A stretch of DNA of 29,950 bases, taken from positions 1 through 29,950 of the forward strand of contig CAKPNP010000014.1 in NCBI GenBank assembly GCA_934169415.1, read 5' to 3'. Source of the DNA: an uncultured Bacilli bacterium (GTDB taxonomy: Bacteria > Bacillota_I > Bacilli_A > RF39 > UBA660). Every line of letters starts with the position of its first letter. Position 1 is the first letter of the stretch. This document shows positions 6,899 through 15,022 of this stretch, piece after piece. A program made the position numbers and the translations under genes. Below the pieces are notes generated by a model. That model made no database searches. It worked only from the letters and a program-made list of their open reading frames with translations, and was not told the DNA's origin.

Positions 6899-7540
6899 TT
6901 ACCTGTCAAGTTTTTGTATAGCTACAAGTTTATGTATTTTCATCCCTTTAGCTACAAATTTAGCTTCATATTCTGTCTTAACATTATCTTTAACATCAGT
7001 ACTATATAAATCAAATGTAACAAATTTCAATATGTATCCATTTTCACTTAAAGAAACTAGTGAATATTCAAATAAATTTTCATTATCTGTTTTCATTTCT
7101 ATTATAGCATCATTTTTAAATATAAATTTATATTTATCTAAAAATATAGAACTTGTTAATCTTCTTTTAGCATGTTTCTTCTTAGGCCATGGATCTGAAA
7201 AATTTAGATATATTTTACTAATTTCTTTATCAAATAAATCATTAATTTCACTTGCATCAATATTAATTATTTTTAAATTTGGTATATTAAGGTTTTCTAA
7301 TTTTTTTACAGCATAAACTAAAACACTAGCATATTTTTCTATACCAATATAATTAATATCAGGATTTTTTAATGCTTTTTCTATTATAAAATTTCCCTTA
7401 CCCATTCCTATTTCAATTTCAATAGGATTATCATTATTAAATAATTTACTAAAGTTACCCTTATATGAAATTGGATTTTTTATTAAGTAGGTACTTTCTA
7501 AAATAATACTAGAAGCACCTTTTATGTTTCTAAGTCTCAT
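6899..7540 (-). CDS. trmB: tRNA (guanine-N7-)-methyltransferase
   Basis: The 213-residue protein is the usual size of bacterial TrmB, which uses SAM to make m7G46 in tRNA. Visible hallmarks are the SAM-binding E-I-G-M-G-K-G-N-F near residue 43, the Y-I-G-I-E segment and L-N-F-S-D-P-W-P-K-K-K-H-A-K-R-R-L, the near-invariant catalytic/tRNA-binding block. The conserved C-terminal T-E-Y-E-A-K-F is also present. The start follows AGGTGATTAT, with a TATAAT about 25 nt upstream in the region divergent from the next gene. Confidence 0.93.
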   Translation of the reverse strand: MRLRNIKGASSIILESTYLIKNPISYKGNFSKLFNNDNPIEIEIGMGKGNFIIEKALKNPDINYIGIEKYASVLVYAVKKLENLNIPNLKIINIDASEINDLFDKEISKIYLNFSDPWPKKKHAKRRLTSSIFLDKYKFIFKNDAIIEMKTDNENLFEYSLVSLSENGYILKFVTFDLYSTDVKDNVKTEYEAKFVAKGMKIHKLVAIQKLDR

Positions 7541-7612
7541 ATAATCACCTATTTAATTATACACCAAAAATAAACTAATGCATATAATTAATTAGAAAAA
7601 GGAGGAATTAAT

Positions 7613-7873
7613 TTGAAAAAAGATAGAAATTGTGGTGCATCAATGTACCCTGTTTACCCAGTTATGCAACAACCTCAAGTAATGCCTATTGGAATGGTAT
7701 CAATACCACAACAACAAACTAACATGCAAAGTTATCCTAATTATCAAGGAAGTATTGAAACTCAAATAAATAATATGTCTAGACAACTTAGTAATCTAGA
7801 AAGAAGAGTTTCTACTTTAGAAGGATTAGTTGGTAATACAGGATATAACAATTCAAATTTTCAAATGATGTAA
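7613..7873 (+). CDS. Small Pro/Gln/Met-rich protein with coiled-coil tail
   Basis: The 86-residue protein uses a TTG start, chosen because AGGAGG lies 8 bases ahead and no ATG is available until codon 11. Residues 8-45 are rich in Pro, Gln, Met and Tyr (M-Y-P-V-Y-P-V-M-Q-Q-P-Q-V-M-P). Residues 48-72 form a heptad pattern (I-N-N-M-S-R-Q-L-S-N-L-E-R-R-V-S-T-L) and are probably coiled coil. Such composition is common in small spore-coat proteins, but I recognise no family. It is monocistronic with its own terminator. Confidence 0.65.
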   Translation: MKKDRNCGASMYPVYPVMQQPQVMPIGMVSIPQQQTNMQSYPNYQGSIETQINNMSRQLSNLERRVSTLEGLVGNTGYNNSNFQMM

Positions 7874-7881
7874 AACATATT

Positions 7882-7912
7882 TTGCCACTTTAAGGTGGCT
7901 TTTTTATTAAAA
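7882..7912 (+). terminator. Terminator of the small coiled-coil protein gene
   Basis: GCCACTT and AGGTGGC pair around a short loop and are followed by T6 on the plus strand. Confidence 0.85.
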
Positions 7913-7914
7913 AA

Positions 7915-7938
7915 AATTCAGAAATATTCCTGAATTTT
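7915..7938 (-). terminator. Terminator of the Gtr/amidase operon
   Basis: On the minus strand TTCAG and CTGAA bracket an AT-rich loop and are followed by a T7 run. It lies right after the stop of the 36-aa peptide gene. It is back to back with the plus-strand terminator, separating two convergent units. Confidence 0.6.
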
Positions 7939-8047
7939 ACATAAAAGCTATTTCTACTATATTAGATTCATTAATATTATTATATAATACTAAGCAAATT
8001 ATAATAAGTACTATAGCAATAACTATTTTAATTACATTCTTTTTCAT
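7937..8047 (-). CDS. 36-aa single-pass membrane peptide
   Basis: This short gene begins at an ATG that overlaps the TGA of the amidase gene by one base (TGATG). It encodes M-K-K-N-V-I-K-I-V-I-A-I-V-L-I-I-I-C-L-V and then a short polar tail. The composition is a basic start plus one hydrophobic helix, i.e. a membrane microprotein. The coupling to the amidase and the terminator straight after it make it a credible last gene of the operon rather than a chance frame. Function unknown; it might assist or regulate the membrane-anchored amidase. Confidence 0.55.
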   Translation of the reverse strand: MKKNVIKIVIAIVLIIICLVLYNNINESNIVEIAFM

Positions 8048-9342
8048 CAATCATTCCATCCGTATACTTTTATTAAACTTACATAAGGATATACATAAGC
8101 AGAAATAGGATAATTTTCTAAATCTACAGTATTAGAATTAACTAATACATCTATTACTTTTCCATCTTTTTTAACTGTATCAATTACAATTACAACATGT
8201 CTATTAGCAGCTTTAGTACCTACATCAATAGCATCACCTGCTTCTGCATAATATAAATTTTCATCAAGCGTAGCACATAGTCCATATCCAGTATTATTTT
8301 CTACATAATATCTAAATCTAGGAACACTTGTCCATGTATAAACAAGGCCACTAGCTTCTTCAGCTTCATTGTAAGTTCCACTATAAGATTTCCATTGTTT
8401 AAATGAATCTGCAGAACCATAATGATCCATAGGAATACCACCTGCATATAAAACCTGTGAAACAAAATTTTGACAATTTGCTTCATAACTTACCCAATTA
8501 CTATTTCTTTTGTTTACCCAAGATATAGCATAATTATATGCTTTAGTCCTATCATAAGAATGATCACAATTTTTAGGTGTTATACCTGTATTATTTAAAT
8601 AATCATTATAATCTTTTTCTAAAGATTTTTCTTTATTTTTAACTATTTCCATGTAATCATCTTTAATTTTTGAAAGTTCACTAGAACCATTACCCTCATA
8701 TTTATCAGTTACCATTACAAAGAAATCTTGACCCTTATCATACTTAGAAATTTTCCACTTTCCATCTACTTTAGTAAATGTAAAATCGTTTTCAATATCA
8801 TATATTTTAGATTCAATATCTTTAATGAAATTAAATCTTAGGTAACTATTTTCTAATACTTTAACACTTACACTATTACCACTTTTATCTACATCAACTA
8901 TATCAAGATCGTAATAAGCTGAATAAAGAGATAAATCATTTTTCTTTAATTTTCTTATATTTACAAGTAATGATATGGCTGTATTATTTATAAGAGCTTG
9001 TTCTTTATTAGAAAATAAATCACTCATATTGCTATCATATTCTTTTAATTCTTTCATTGATTTATAATATAAATCCATATATTCTATTATTTTTTCTTCA
9101 AGTTCTTTATCTAGTGAAACTGTATATGTAATATTTTTTAAATATGTAGTTTGATTAATAGGTTTATCACCATTTTCATGTTTATCATCTTTATTTTTAT
9201 TATCAGTTTCTACAGTTGAATCGTTTTTAATAGTAGTATCATCCCTTTTTAAAAACCAATTTAAAAATAATACAAAACAGACTATAAGTACTAGTACTAA
9301 AACTGCGTCAATTACTCTTTTTTTATTTAACCTTCTTTTCAT
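8047..9342 (-). CDS. Membrane-anchored amidase-domain protein (Amidase_6 type)
   Basis: The 431-residue protein has an N-terminal basic segment and membrane helix (about residues 11-30), then a Lys/Asp/Asn-rich linker. A middle alpha/beta region comes next (about 75-255). The C-terminal domain starts near Y-D-R-T-K-A-Y-N-Y-A-I-S-W and contains the Cys motif A-N-C-Q-N-F-V-S-Q-V-L-Y-A-G-G and a later His motif (N-R-H-V-V-I-V-I-D). This matches the putative amidase domain, a papain/CHAP-like fold often used on peptidoglycan peptides. It overlaps the gtrA-like gene by 20 nt in a glycosylation operon. Location is extracellular and membrane-tethered. The substrate is not determinable. Confidence 0.8.
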   Translation of the reverse strand: MKRRLNKKRVIDAVLVLVLIVCFVLFLNWFLKRDDTTIKNDSTVETDNKNKDDKHENGDKPINQTTYLKNITYTVSLDKELEEKIIEYMDLYYKSMKELKEYDSNMSDLFSNKEQALINNTAISLLVNIRKLKKNDLSLYSAYYDLDIVDVDKSGNSVSVKVLENSYLRFNFIKDIESKIYDIENDFTFTKVDGKWKISKYDKGQDFFVMVTDKYEGNGSSELSKIKDDYMEIVKNKEKSLEKDYNDYLNNTGITPKNCDHSYDRTKAYNYAISWVNKRNSNWVSYEANCQNFVSQVLYAGGIPMDHYGSADSFKQWKSYSGTYNEAEEASGLVYTWTSVPRFRYYVENNTGYGLCATLDENLYYAEAGDAIDVGTKAANRHVVIVIDTVKKDGKVIDVLVNSNTVDLENYPISAYVYPYVSLIKVYGWND

Positions 9343-9742
9343 TCTTACTCCTTAAAAATACTAATTTACTCAATATATAATTAAGTATTATAACAATTAT
9401 TTGTACAATTGTTTTAGATATCATATCATCTAGTTTAATTACACTTACTAATATAACCAATATTACATTTTCTATAATGAATGATAATATTCTAGATGAT
9501 ACAAAAGCAAATAATTCTTTTAATACTTTAGAACCCTTGGCATCACTTTTAAATACATATATTTTATTAGTTACATATGCAAATAAAACTGATATTATAA
9601 AGGATATTACATTACTTACTAAATAATATATATGAAATACTTTACTACATAAATAGTATGTTACTAAAGAAACTAAAGTAGTTAGTACACCAAATATAAC
9701 ATAATTAATTATTTCATTATACTTTTTATATATTTTTAACAT
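9323..9742 (-). CDS. GtrA-family membrane protein
   Basis: At 139 residues it has four predicted membrane helices, starting I-N-Y-V-I-F-G-V-L-T-T-L-V-S, the usual GtrA pattern. GtrA proteins are thought to flip undecaprenyl-phosphate-linked sugars across the membrane. It lies between a GT2 enzyme and the amidase, overlapping both genes, and with the GT2 and the large membrane protein forms a Gtr-like glycosylation set. Confidence 0.85.
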   Translation of the reverse strand: MLKIYKKYNEIINYVIFGVLTTLVSLVTYYLCSKVFHIYYLVSNVISFIISVLFAYVTNKIYVFKSDAKGSKVLKELFAFVSSRILSFIIENVILVILVSVIKLDDMISKTIVQIIVIILNYILSKLVFLRSKNEKKVK

Positions 9743-10670
9743 CTTCTTCAGTCTCCTTAATAATATAAACAGGTCTATTCTTAACTTCTAAATACATTTT
9801 AGCTAAATATTCACCCAATATTCCAAGACAAAATAGTTGTATTCCACTAACAAAAAATATAATACAAACTAAGCTGGGCCATCCTGATACAGGGTCTCCT
9901 ATAATTAAAGTTTTAATTATTATAACTATAATCATTATAAAAGCAATTAAACAAAATAATAAACCAACAAATGAAGAAATTAAAAGTGGAATTGTAGAAA
10001 AACCTACTATACTTTCAATTGAATAAGAAAATAATTTAAAAAAATTCCATTTAGTAGTGCCTGCTACTCTTTCTTTATTTTCAAATGTTATCCATTTAGT
10101 ATTAAAACCTACCCAAGAAAATATTCCTTTTGAATATCTATTATATTCTTTTAATGAAAGTATAGATAAAACCATTTGTCTAGTCATCAATCTAAAATCT
10201 CTTGCTCCGTCTACTATAGGTGTTTTAGATAATTTATTTATAATCTTATAATACCATTTAGTAAATAATTTTCTAAAAAACGAATAACCATTTCTAGATA
10301 CACTACGAGTAGCTATACAATCATAAGTACCCTTTTTAATTTCATCATACATACTTATTAATAATGAAGGTGGATCTTGTAAATCTACATCCATCTGACA
10401 AACATACTTGCCACGAGAATTTTCAAGTCCTGCTAAAATGCCTGCTTCTTTACCAAAATTTCTTGAAAAAGATATATATCTAACCATTTTATCTTTTTTA
10501 CTTAAATCTCTTAAAATAGATAATGTATTATCACTTGAACCATCATTAATAAATATTAGTTCAAAATCTACTTTCATTTTTCTTATTACTTTTTTTATTT
10601 CCTCATAAAATAAAGGAATGGATTCTTCTTCATTATAACAAGGAATAATTACACTTATTTCTTTTTGCAT
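9726..10670 (-). CDS. GT2 polyprenyl-phosphate glycosyltransferase (GtrB/DPM1-like)
   Basis: The 314-residue protein has an N-terminal GT-A domain: I-S-V-I-I-P-C-Y-N-E-E-E-S-I, F-I-N-D-G-S-S-D-N-T, and the nucleotide-sugar/metal motif Q-M-D-V-D-L-Q-D-P-P. Two C-terminal membrane helices follow (about residues 225-295) with the short cytoplasmic L-G-E-Y-L-A-K-M-Y-L-E-V motif. This is the GtrB/dolichyl-phosphate-mannose-synthase-like class, which moves a sugar from a nucleotide donor to undecaprenyl phosphate on the cytoplasmic side. The adjacent gtrA-like gene would supply the flippase. Confidence 0.9.
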   Translation of the reverse strand: MQKEISVIIPCYNEEESIPLFYEEIKKVIRKMKVDFELIFINDGSSDNTLSILRDLSKKDKMVRYISFSRNFGKEAGILAGLENSRGKYVCQMDVDLQDPPSLLISMYDEIKKGTYDCIATRSVSRNGYSFFRKLFTKWYYKIINKLSKTPIVDGARDFRLMTRQMVLSILSLKEYNRYSKGIFSWVGFNTKWITFENKERVAGTTKWNFFKLFSYSIESIVGFSTIPLLISSFVGLLFCLIAFIMIIVIIIKTLIIGDPVSGWPSLVCIIFFVSGIQLFCLGILGEYLAKMYLEVKNRPVYIIKETEEDVKNI

Positions 10671-12211
10671 ACTATCACTCCATATACTAACACACTAATT
10701 AATGATATTATAACATATAAATTACTTTCTGTATAATCTAAAGTATATACACCACTACTTAAATTTGCTTCTATAAATCCATACTCACTTTCTGATAATT
10801 TATATTTTTTACCATTTTCATCTTTTAAGGTATAGCCATAGTAATAAATACGAGGTAATTCTATGGCAGTTACAGAATTAGTATTTACCTTAAATTCTAA
10901 TTTAGGAGTACTATCACTTATTATTTCTATATCATCTATAGATTTATTTTCATAATGATCATAATTATCATATAATTTATTTGGAAAATATTCGTGTTGA
11001 AAACCTTCACCACTCTTAAAATCAAAATTATCTATATCAATTACCTCATTTGAAAATGAATGCAATAAAGCTTGTGAAAGAAGTAGGAGAATACCACATA
11101 TTACATATGACATTACCTTTTGATCTTTAAATAAATTCATACAAAGTGGTGAAATTAAACTTACAGAAATACTTACAAAAGTTACAAATCTCCATGGAAA
11201 TTGCATTATTCTAAAACATTTAGGAAATATATCCCAAGGAAATAATTTACTACTTAAAATCATTGAAATAATTCCAAATATTAATATATATTTGTAAAAT
11301 TTAGTATTATATTTTTTAAAATTAATTAATGATACTACTAACATAATAAGTGTTAGTACATCTATATAATATTTAACACTATTATCTTTTAAATTTACCA
11401 ATAAATTAAAATATGTAAATATACTTAAACCATTTCCCCAAGTTCCTTGTACCATTACACCATCTTTAAAAACTCGGTAACTACCCATTATTCTTTGTTC
11501 TAATAAAGGTAGCCAATAAAATAAAGTAATTAATAATATAAAAAATGATGAAGTTAAAATTGGAATTATATTTTTAAATGCTTTTTTATAGTTAATAATT
11601 AAAAACACTATAATTATTAAAGTAAAATATAGACTAAGCACAGTATGAGATAATATAGATAAGCTATAGCCTGCTATAAATAATTTAAAAAATTTATTTT
11701 TATCATCCATAACAAATAATTCATATAAACCATTTATAATTAAAGGTAAAAATGAAAATAACATAGCCTCACTTAAAGCATCTCTTATATAAATATTACA
11801 TATATGATATGAATAAAGCATATATATAACACTTGATACTAAACCTATAGAATCACTTTTTGAAATCTTTTTAGATAAAAAATACATAGTAAGTCCTGAT
11901 AATAATAGACTTATAAAATATGTTATCTTAATACTCAATAAGGGATTATCAATTATTAAGTTTATATAACTAGATATCAAATGAGCTAAAGGAGGATAAA
12001 ATAATCCTGTTCCGTATCCAAATGAAGTAATAGAAGGTAAAATTTTAGGTATTAAATATCCAGATCTTATACTTTCTGTATAACTAATTATTGTAGCTAC
12101 ATGAAATTTAGTATCATGCCCATTTGTATAATCACTAATAAACATAGGTATTAAAGTAATTAGTGCTACTATAGTAATTATTGCTATATTAGTAATTTTT
12201 TTCTTATTCAT
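10655..12211 (-). CDS. Polytopic membrane protein, PTPS-related/GT-C type
   Basis: The ~518-residue protein has about a dozen membrane helices. After the first helix it reads N-G-H-D-T-K-F-H-V-A-T-I and then F-G-Y-G-T-G-L-F-Y-P-P-L-A-H, the signature of the membrane domain named 6-pyruvoyl-tetrahydropterin-synthase-related. That label is misleading: these look like GT-C glycosyltransferases with an acidic/His first loop. The C-terminal ~100 residues are extracytoplasmic and beta-rich, ending in one more helix. It probably moves the lipid-linked sugar onto a cell-wall polymer or protein. I prefer the ATG at 12211 (AGGTAGGTGA ahead) over the GTG at 12220. It is first gene of the operon. Confidence 0.75.
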   Translation of the reverse strand: MNKKKITNIAIITIVALITLIPMFISDYTNGHDTKFHVATIISYTESIRSGYLIPKILPSITSFGYGTGLFYPPLAHLISSYINLIIDNPLLSIKITYFISLLLSGLTMYFLSKKISKSDSIGLVSSVIYMLYSYHICNIYIRDALSEAMLFSFLPLIINGLYELFVMDDKNKFFKLFIAGYSLSILSHTVLSLYFTLIIIVFLIINYKKAFKNIIPILTSSFFILLITLFYWLPLLEQRIMGSYRVFKDGVMVQGTWGNGLSIFTYFNLLVNLKDNSVKYYIDVLTLIMLVVSLINFKKYNTKFYKYILIFGIISMILSSKLFPWDIFPKCFRIMQFPWRFVTFVSISVSLISPLCMNLFKDQKVMSYVICGILLLLSQALLHSFSNEVIDIDNFDFKSGEGFQHEYFPNKLYDNYDHYENKSIDDIEIISDSTPKLEFKVNTNSVTAIELPRIYYYGYTLKDENGKKYKLSESEYGFIEANLSSGVYTLDYTESNLYVIISLISVLVYGVIVCKKK

Positions 12212-12227
12212 ATCATTCACCTACCTA

Positions 12228-12233
12228 ATTATA
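12228..12233 (-). promoter_or_regulatory. Extended -10 promoter of the glycosylation operon
   Basis: On the minus strand TGGTATAAT (extended -10 TG-N-TATAAT) lies only about 17 nt upstream of the preferred ATG. The 5' leader would be very short, just long enough to hold the ribosome binding site. Confidence 0.45.
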
Positions 12234-12274
12234 CCATATTTTTTTAAAATGCATATAGTATATTAGGTGGTAAA

Positions 12275-12931
12275 ATGGAAGATTATTTAAAAAAAGCATA
12301 TTATATAGTCTTAGGAATATTAATACTAATATTTTTTACAGGTGATGAAGGTGAATTTTATAAAAATATTAATGAAATAAAAAATCCTAGTAGTTATCTA
12401 GTACTAGTAAATAAAAATAATAAATTAGATCAAAATTATATACCGAATGATTTAGAACTATTAGATTTAAAATATTCAAATAGTGGAAAATACTTAAGAA
12501 AAGATGCTAAAATAGCATTTGAAAAGTTAAGTAAAGATGCATATGCTAACGGATTCAGAATAGTTGCTATATCAGCTTATAGAGATTATGAATATCAAGA
12601 TAAATTATTTAATAGTTATGTTTTAGAAAAAGGATTAGATTATGCATTAAAATGTTCTGCTAAGCCTGGACATTCCGAACATCAAACAGGACTTAGTGTT
12701 GACGTTGAAGGTGAAAATTTTGATTATAATAAATTTGATGAAACCGAAAGTTTTAAATGGATTAAAAAAAATGCTCATAAGTATGGATTTATATTAAGAT
12801 ATCCTAAAGGCAGCGAGGAAATAACTGGATTTAAATACGAACCTTGGCATTATAGATACGTTGGAATTAAAGCTGCAACATATATATATGAAAATAATAT
12901 TACATTAGAAGAATATATCAAAAAAAAGTAA
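12275..12931 (+). CDS. VanY-type D-alanyl-D-alanine carboxypeptidase
   Basis: The 218-residue protein has a short N-terminal membrane helix (about residues 9-22) and a peptidase M15B domain. The zinc and catalytic residues are visible: S-E-H-Q-T-G-L-S-V-D-V (H136, D143) and E-P-W-H-Y-R (E189, H192), with S-A-Y-R-D-Y at residue 100. These enzymes trim the terminal D-Ala of peptidoglycan precursors or stem peptides outside the membrane. There is no vanA/H/X or two-component system nearby, so this is a housekeeping-type carboxypeptidase rather than a resistance cassette. The gene is divergent from the glycosylation operon, with GGTGG before the ATG. Confidence 0.9.
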   Translation: MEDYLKKAYYIVLGILILIFFTGDEGEFYKNINEIKNPSSYLVLVNKNNKLDQNYIPNDLELLDLKYSNSGKYLRKDAKIAFEKLSKDAYANGFRIVAISAYRDYEYQDKLFNSYVLEKGLDYALKCSAKPGHSEHQTGLSVDVEGENFDYNKFDETESFKWIKKNAHKYGFILRYPKGSEEITGFKYEPWHYRYVGIKAATYIYENNITLEEYIKKK

Positions 12932-12948
12932 TTTTACATTACTTTTTT
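12922..12948. terminator. Bidirectional terminator between convergent genes
   Basis: AAAAAAGTAA (12922-12931) and TTACTTTTTT (12939-12948) form a 10-bp stem with A-runs on one side and T-runs on the other, so it can end transcription from both the vanY-like gene and the small minus-strand gene. It overlaps both stop codons. Confidence 0.75.
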
Positions 12949-13116
12949 ATATACTTTACAAAATTGTGTATTATCAACTTCAACACTTTGTTCTTGATTC
13001 ATACATTTAGATATGTATTCTTTTTCATATCCATCTTTTTTTAATTCTTCCATCTTATATTCTTTCATTTTTCTACTTATATAATTTAAAAAATCCTTAT
13101 CTATATTCTTTCTCAT
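12934..13116 (-). CDS. Small basic/charged protein of unknown function
   Basis: The 60-residue frame starts M-R-K-N-I-D-K-D-F. I choose this ATG because GGTGG lies five bases ahead, although the frame is open to 13161. The protein is rich in Lys, Glu and Tyr, mostly helical by pattern (Y-I-S-R-K-M-K-E-Y-K-M-E-E-L-K-K-D-G-Y), and has two cysteines in the C-terminal third. No membrane segment and no family recognised. It is convergent with the vanY-like gene and divergent from the following GT-C gene. Confidence 0.45.
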   Translation of the reverse strand: MRKNIDKDFLNYISRKMKEYKMEELKKDGYEKEYISKCMNQEQSVEVDNTQFCKVYKKVM

Positions 13117-13161
13117 AAAACCACCAAGATTATATTTTACTACAGATTTTTTATTTGTCAA

Positions 13162-13189
13162 TTACAAATTTATTAATTAATGATATAAT
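13162..13189 (+). promoter_or_regulatory. Sigma-A-type promoter of the GT-C-like gene
   Basis: TTACAA (13162-13167) and TATAAT (13184-13189) are separated by 16 bases. The ATG follows about 15 nt later behind AGGTGATACG. Confidence 0.5.
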
Positions 13190-13204
13190 TAAATAGGTGA
13201 TACG

Positions 13205-14890
13205 ATGAAATATTTAAAAAATAACAAATATACGATACTTACTATAGTATTATTATCATGTTTAATGTTTTATTTTATAGGACAAAAACAAGGATTCCAT
13301 GAAGATGAGATATTCTCATACGGTTCTAGTAATTATAAATATGATAATGTATATAGATCATTTGGTGACATGGAAGCTAAAAATGATATTTTATATAATA
13401 AAGTACTTACTGGAAATATAAAAAATAGAATAGATAATGCAGTTAAATATTTAAAAGATCCAGATAGTTTTCCTAAGGATAACCAGTTATCTTTAGAAAT
13501 GCCTATATTTAAAACTAAAGATAAAGCATTAGAGTATGTGAGTATACAAAAATATGATATATTTAATTATTTTTCAGTATATTATAATCAAGCTCTAGAT
13601 GTACATCCCCCACTATTTTATTTTTTAGTGCATTTTATATCGACATTCTTTTATAACAGCTTTTCTAAATATATTATATTTGCTTTAAATTTAATATTCT
13701 TTATTGGAACACTTATTTTAATAGATAAAATTATGAATTCTTTAAATCATAAAGAATTATCAATTCCAACTATGATAATCTACGGTGCATCTATGGGATG
13801 TATAAGTACTGTAATGTTTCAAAGAATGTATATGATGTTAACATTTTTTAGTATATTATATCTATATAATACATTAAAATTTATTAAAAATGATTTTAAT
13901 ATCAGTAATAAAAAACTATGGACTTTAAATATTATACTTGGATTTTTAACTCAATATTATTTCTGTATTTATATTGTATTAGTTTTTATATTAGTGTCAA
14001 TATATTTATTTATAAACAAAAAATATAAAGAATGGTTTAATTATTTTAAAATACATTTAATTGGAGCCTTAATAGGTATTGTATTTTATCCATTTAGTAT
14101 TGAGGATATATTTTTCTCTTACCGTGGTATTGGAAGTAGCGAAGCACATACACTAACATTTATACAAAGTTTTAAATATTATATATGTCAAATATTAAAA
14201 TTATTTAGTTTAAACAATATAATTACTTACCTATTTATAATTTTTATAGTTTATTTAATTTATAAAATAATATCTAAACAAATTCCTAAGGTAAATAAAA
14301 ATAACGTTTTAATATTTTTATTATTATTTATCCCAACTATATTTTTTATATTAGTAATATCTAAAATAGCGCCTTTTTTAGGAGAAAATTACACATCTAG
14401 ATATATAATGTTATTATTCCCTATTATAGCAATTACAATGTTTTACTTATTAACTTTTATAACAGATAAACATTTATTTATAATTACATTAATTATAAGT
14501 ATCTTATTATCAATTAATGGATTAATAAATACAACACCTACATATTTATATAAAGATTATGCTAAAGCTATTAATTTAGCTAATAATTATAGTGATGATT
14601 ATTTCGTTTATGTATATGATAATTATTTTACACATCTAAACTCTATACAAGAATTTATGATATATAAAGAACATATTATATTAAATCATAATATTCATGA
14701 TTTTAAATTACTAGATAATGAGAAATTAAATGATTCTAATGAGTTCATATTATGTATAAAAAGTTGGCTTAATCAAGATGAAATATTAGAAAAAGTTTTA
14801 GAAGGCTCTGGATATAATAAATATGAAAAATTATTAGAACTTAATAGTGACGTTGAATCAGTATATTATAAAATAACAAAAGAAAATTAA
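13205..14890 (+). CDS. GT-C-like membrane glycosyltransferase (GT39/ArnT-like)
   Basis: The 561-residue protein has one N-terminal helix, a ~120-residue extracytoplasmic loop and about ten further membrane helices. The first loop has H-E-D-E-I-F-S-Y, the acidic motif expected for GT-C enzymes using polyprenyl-phosphate sugars. Just before the second helix comes D-V-H-P-P-L-F-Y-F-L-V-H, a hallmark of the PMT/ArnT-like group. The C-terminal soluble region is short and acidic. The role is probably sugar transfer to a surface polymer or protein outside the membrane. It stands alone between a promoter and a terminator, but sits beside the Gtr-like operon. Confidence 0.75.
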   Translation: MKYLKNNKYTILTIVLLSCLMFYFIGQKQGFHEDEIFSYGSSNYKYDNVYRSFGDMEAKNDILYNKVLTGNIKNRIDNAVKYLKDPDSFPKDNQLSLEMPIFKTKDKALEYVSIQKYDIFNYFSVYYNQALDVHPPLFYFLVHFISTFFYNSFSKYIIFALNLIFFIGTLILIDKIMNSLNHKELSIPTMIIYGASMGCISTVMFQRMYMMLTFFSILYLYNTLKFIKNDFNISNKKLWTLNIILGFLTQYYFCIYIVLVFILVSIYLFINKKYKEWFNYFKIHLIGALIGIVFYPFSIEDIFFSYRGIGSSEAHTLTFIQSFKYYICQILKLFSLNNIITYLFIIFIVYLIYKIISKQIPKVNKNNVLIFLLLFIPTIFFILVISKIAPFLGENYTSRYIMLLFPIIAITMFYLLTFITDKHLFIITLIISILLSINGLINTTPTYLYKDYAKAINLANNYSDDYFVYVYDNYFTHLNSIQEFMIYKEHIILNHNIHDFKLLDNEKLNDSNEFILCIKSWLNQDEILEKVLEGSGYNKYEKLLELNSDVESVYYKITKEN

Positions 14891-14895
14891 TTATT

Positions 14896-14931
14896 AAAAA
14901 AGCAAGTAGATTTTTATCTATTTGTTTTTTT
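14896..14931 (+). terminator. Terminator of the GT-C-like gene
   Basis: CAAGTAGAT (14903-14911) pairs with ATCTATTTG (14916-14924) with one G-T wobble, extended by an A-run/T-run pairing and followed by T8. Confidence 0.8.
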
Positions 14932-14995
14932 TATTAAATTTTTCTAAATTACTTAGTTATTATTATAAACTCATTAATTTGCTAATTACTCTCTA

Positions 14996-15004
14996 CATAT
15001 AGTA
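14996..15004 (+). promoter_or_regulatory. Possible mother-cell (sigma-K/E-like) -10 element
   Basis: CATATAGTA matches the CATANNNTA -10 pattern of late mother-cell sigma factors and lies 18 nt before the beta-helix gene. No clear AC-containing -35 is seen, and such strings are frequent in AT-rich DNA. Confidence 0.25.
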
Positions 15005-15022
15005 ATACTAGGAAGTGAAAAT

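Noticed and set aside
8301..8486. Minus-strand 61-codon frame inside the amidase gene
   Set aside because: Out-of-frame shadow of the amidase coding sequence.
12275..12931. Vancomycin-resistance cassette because of the VanY-type gene
   Set aside because: There are no vanH/A/X or two-component regulator genes nearby; M15B carboxypeptidases are common housekeeping enzymes.
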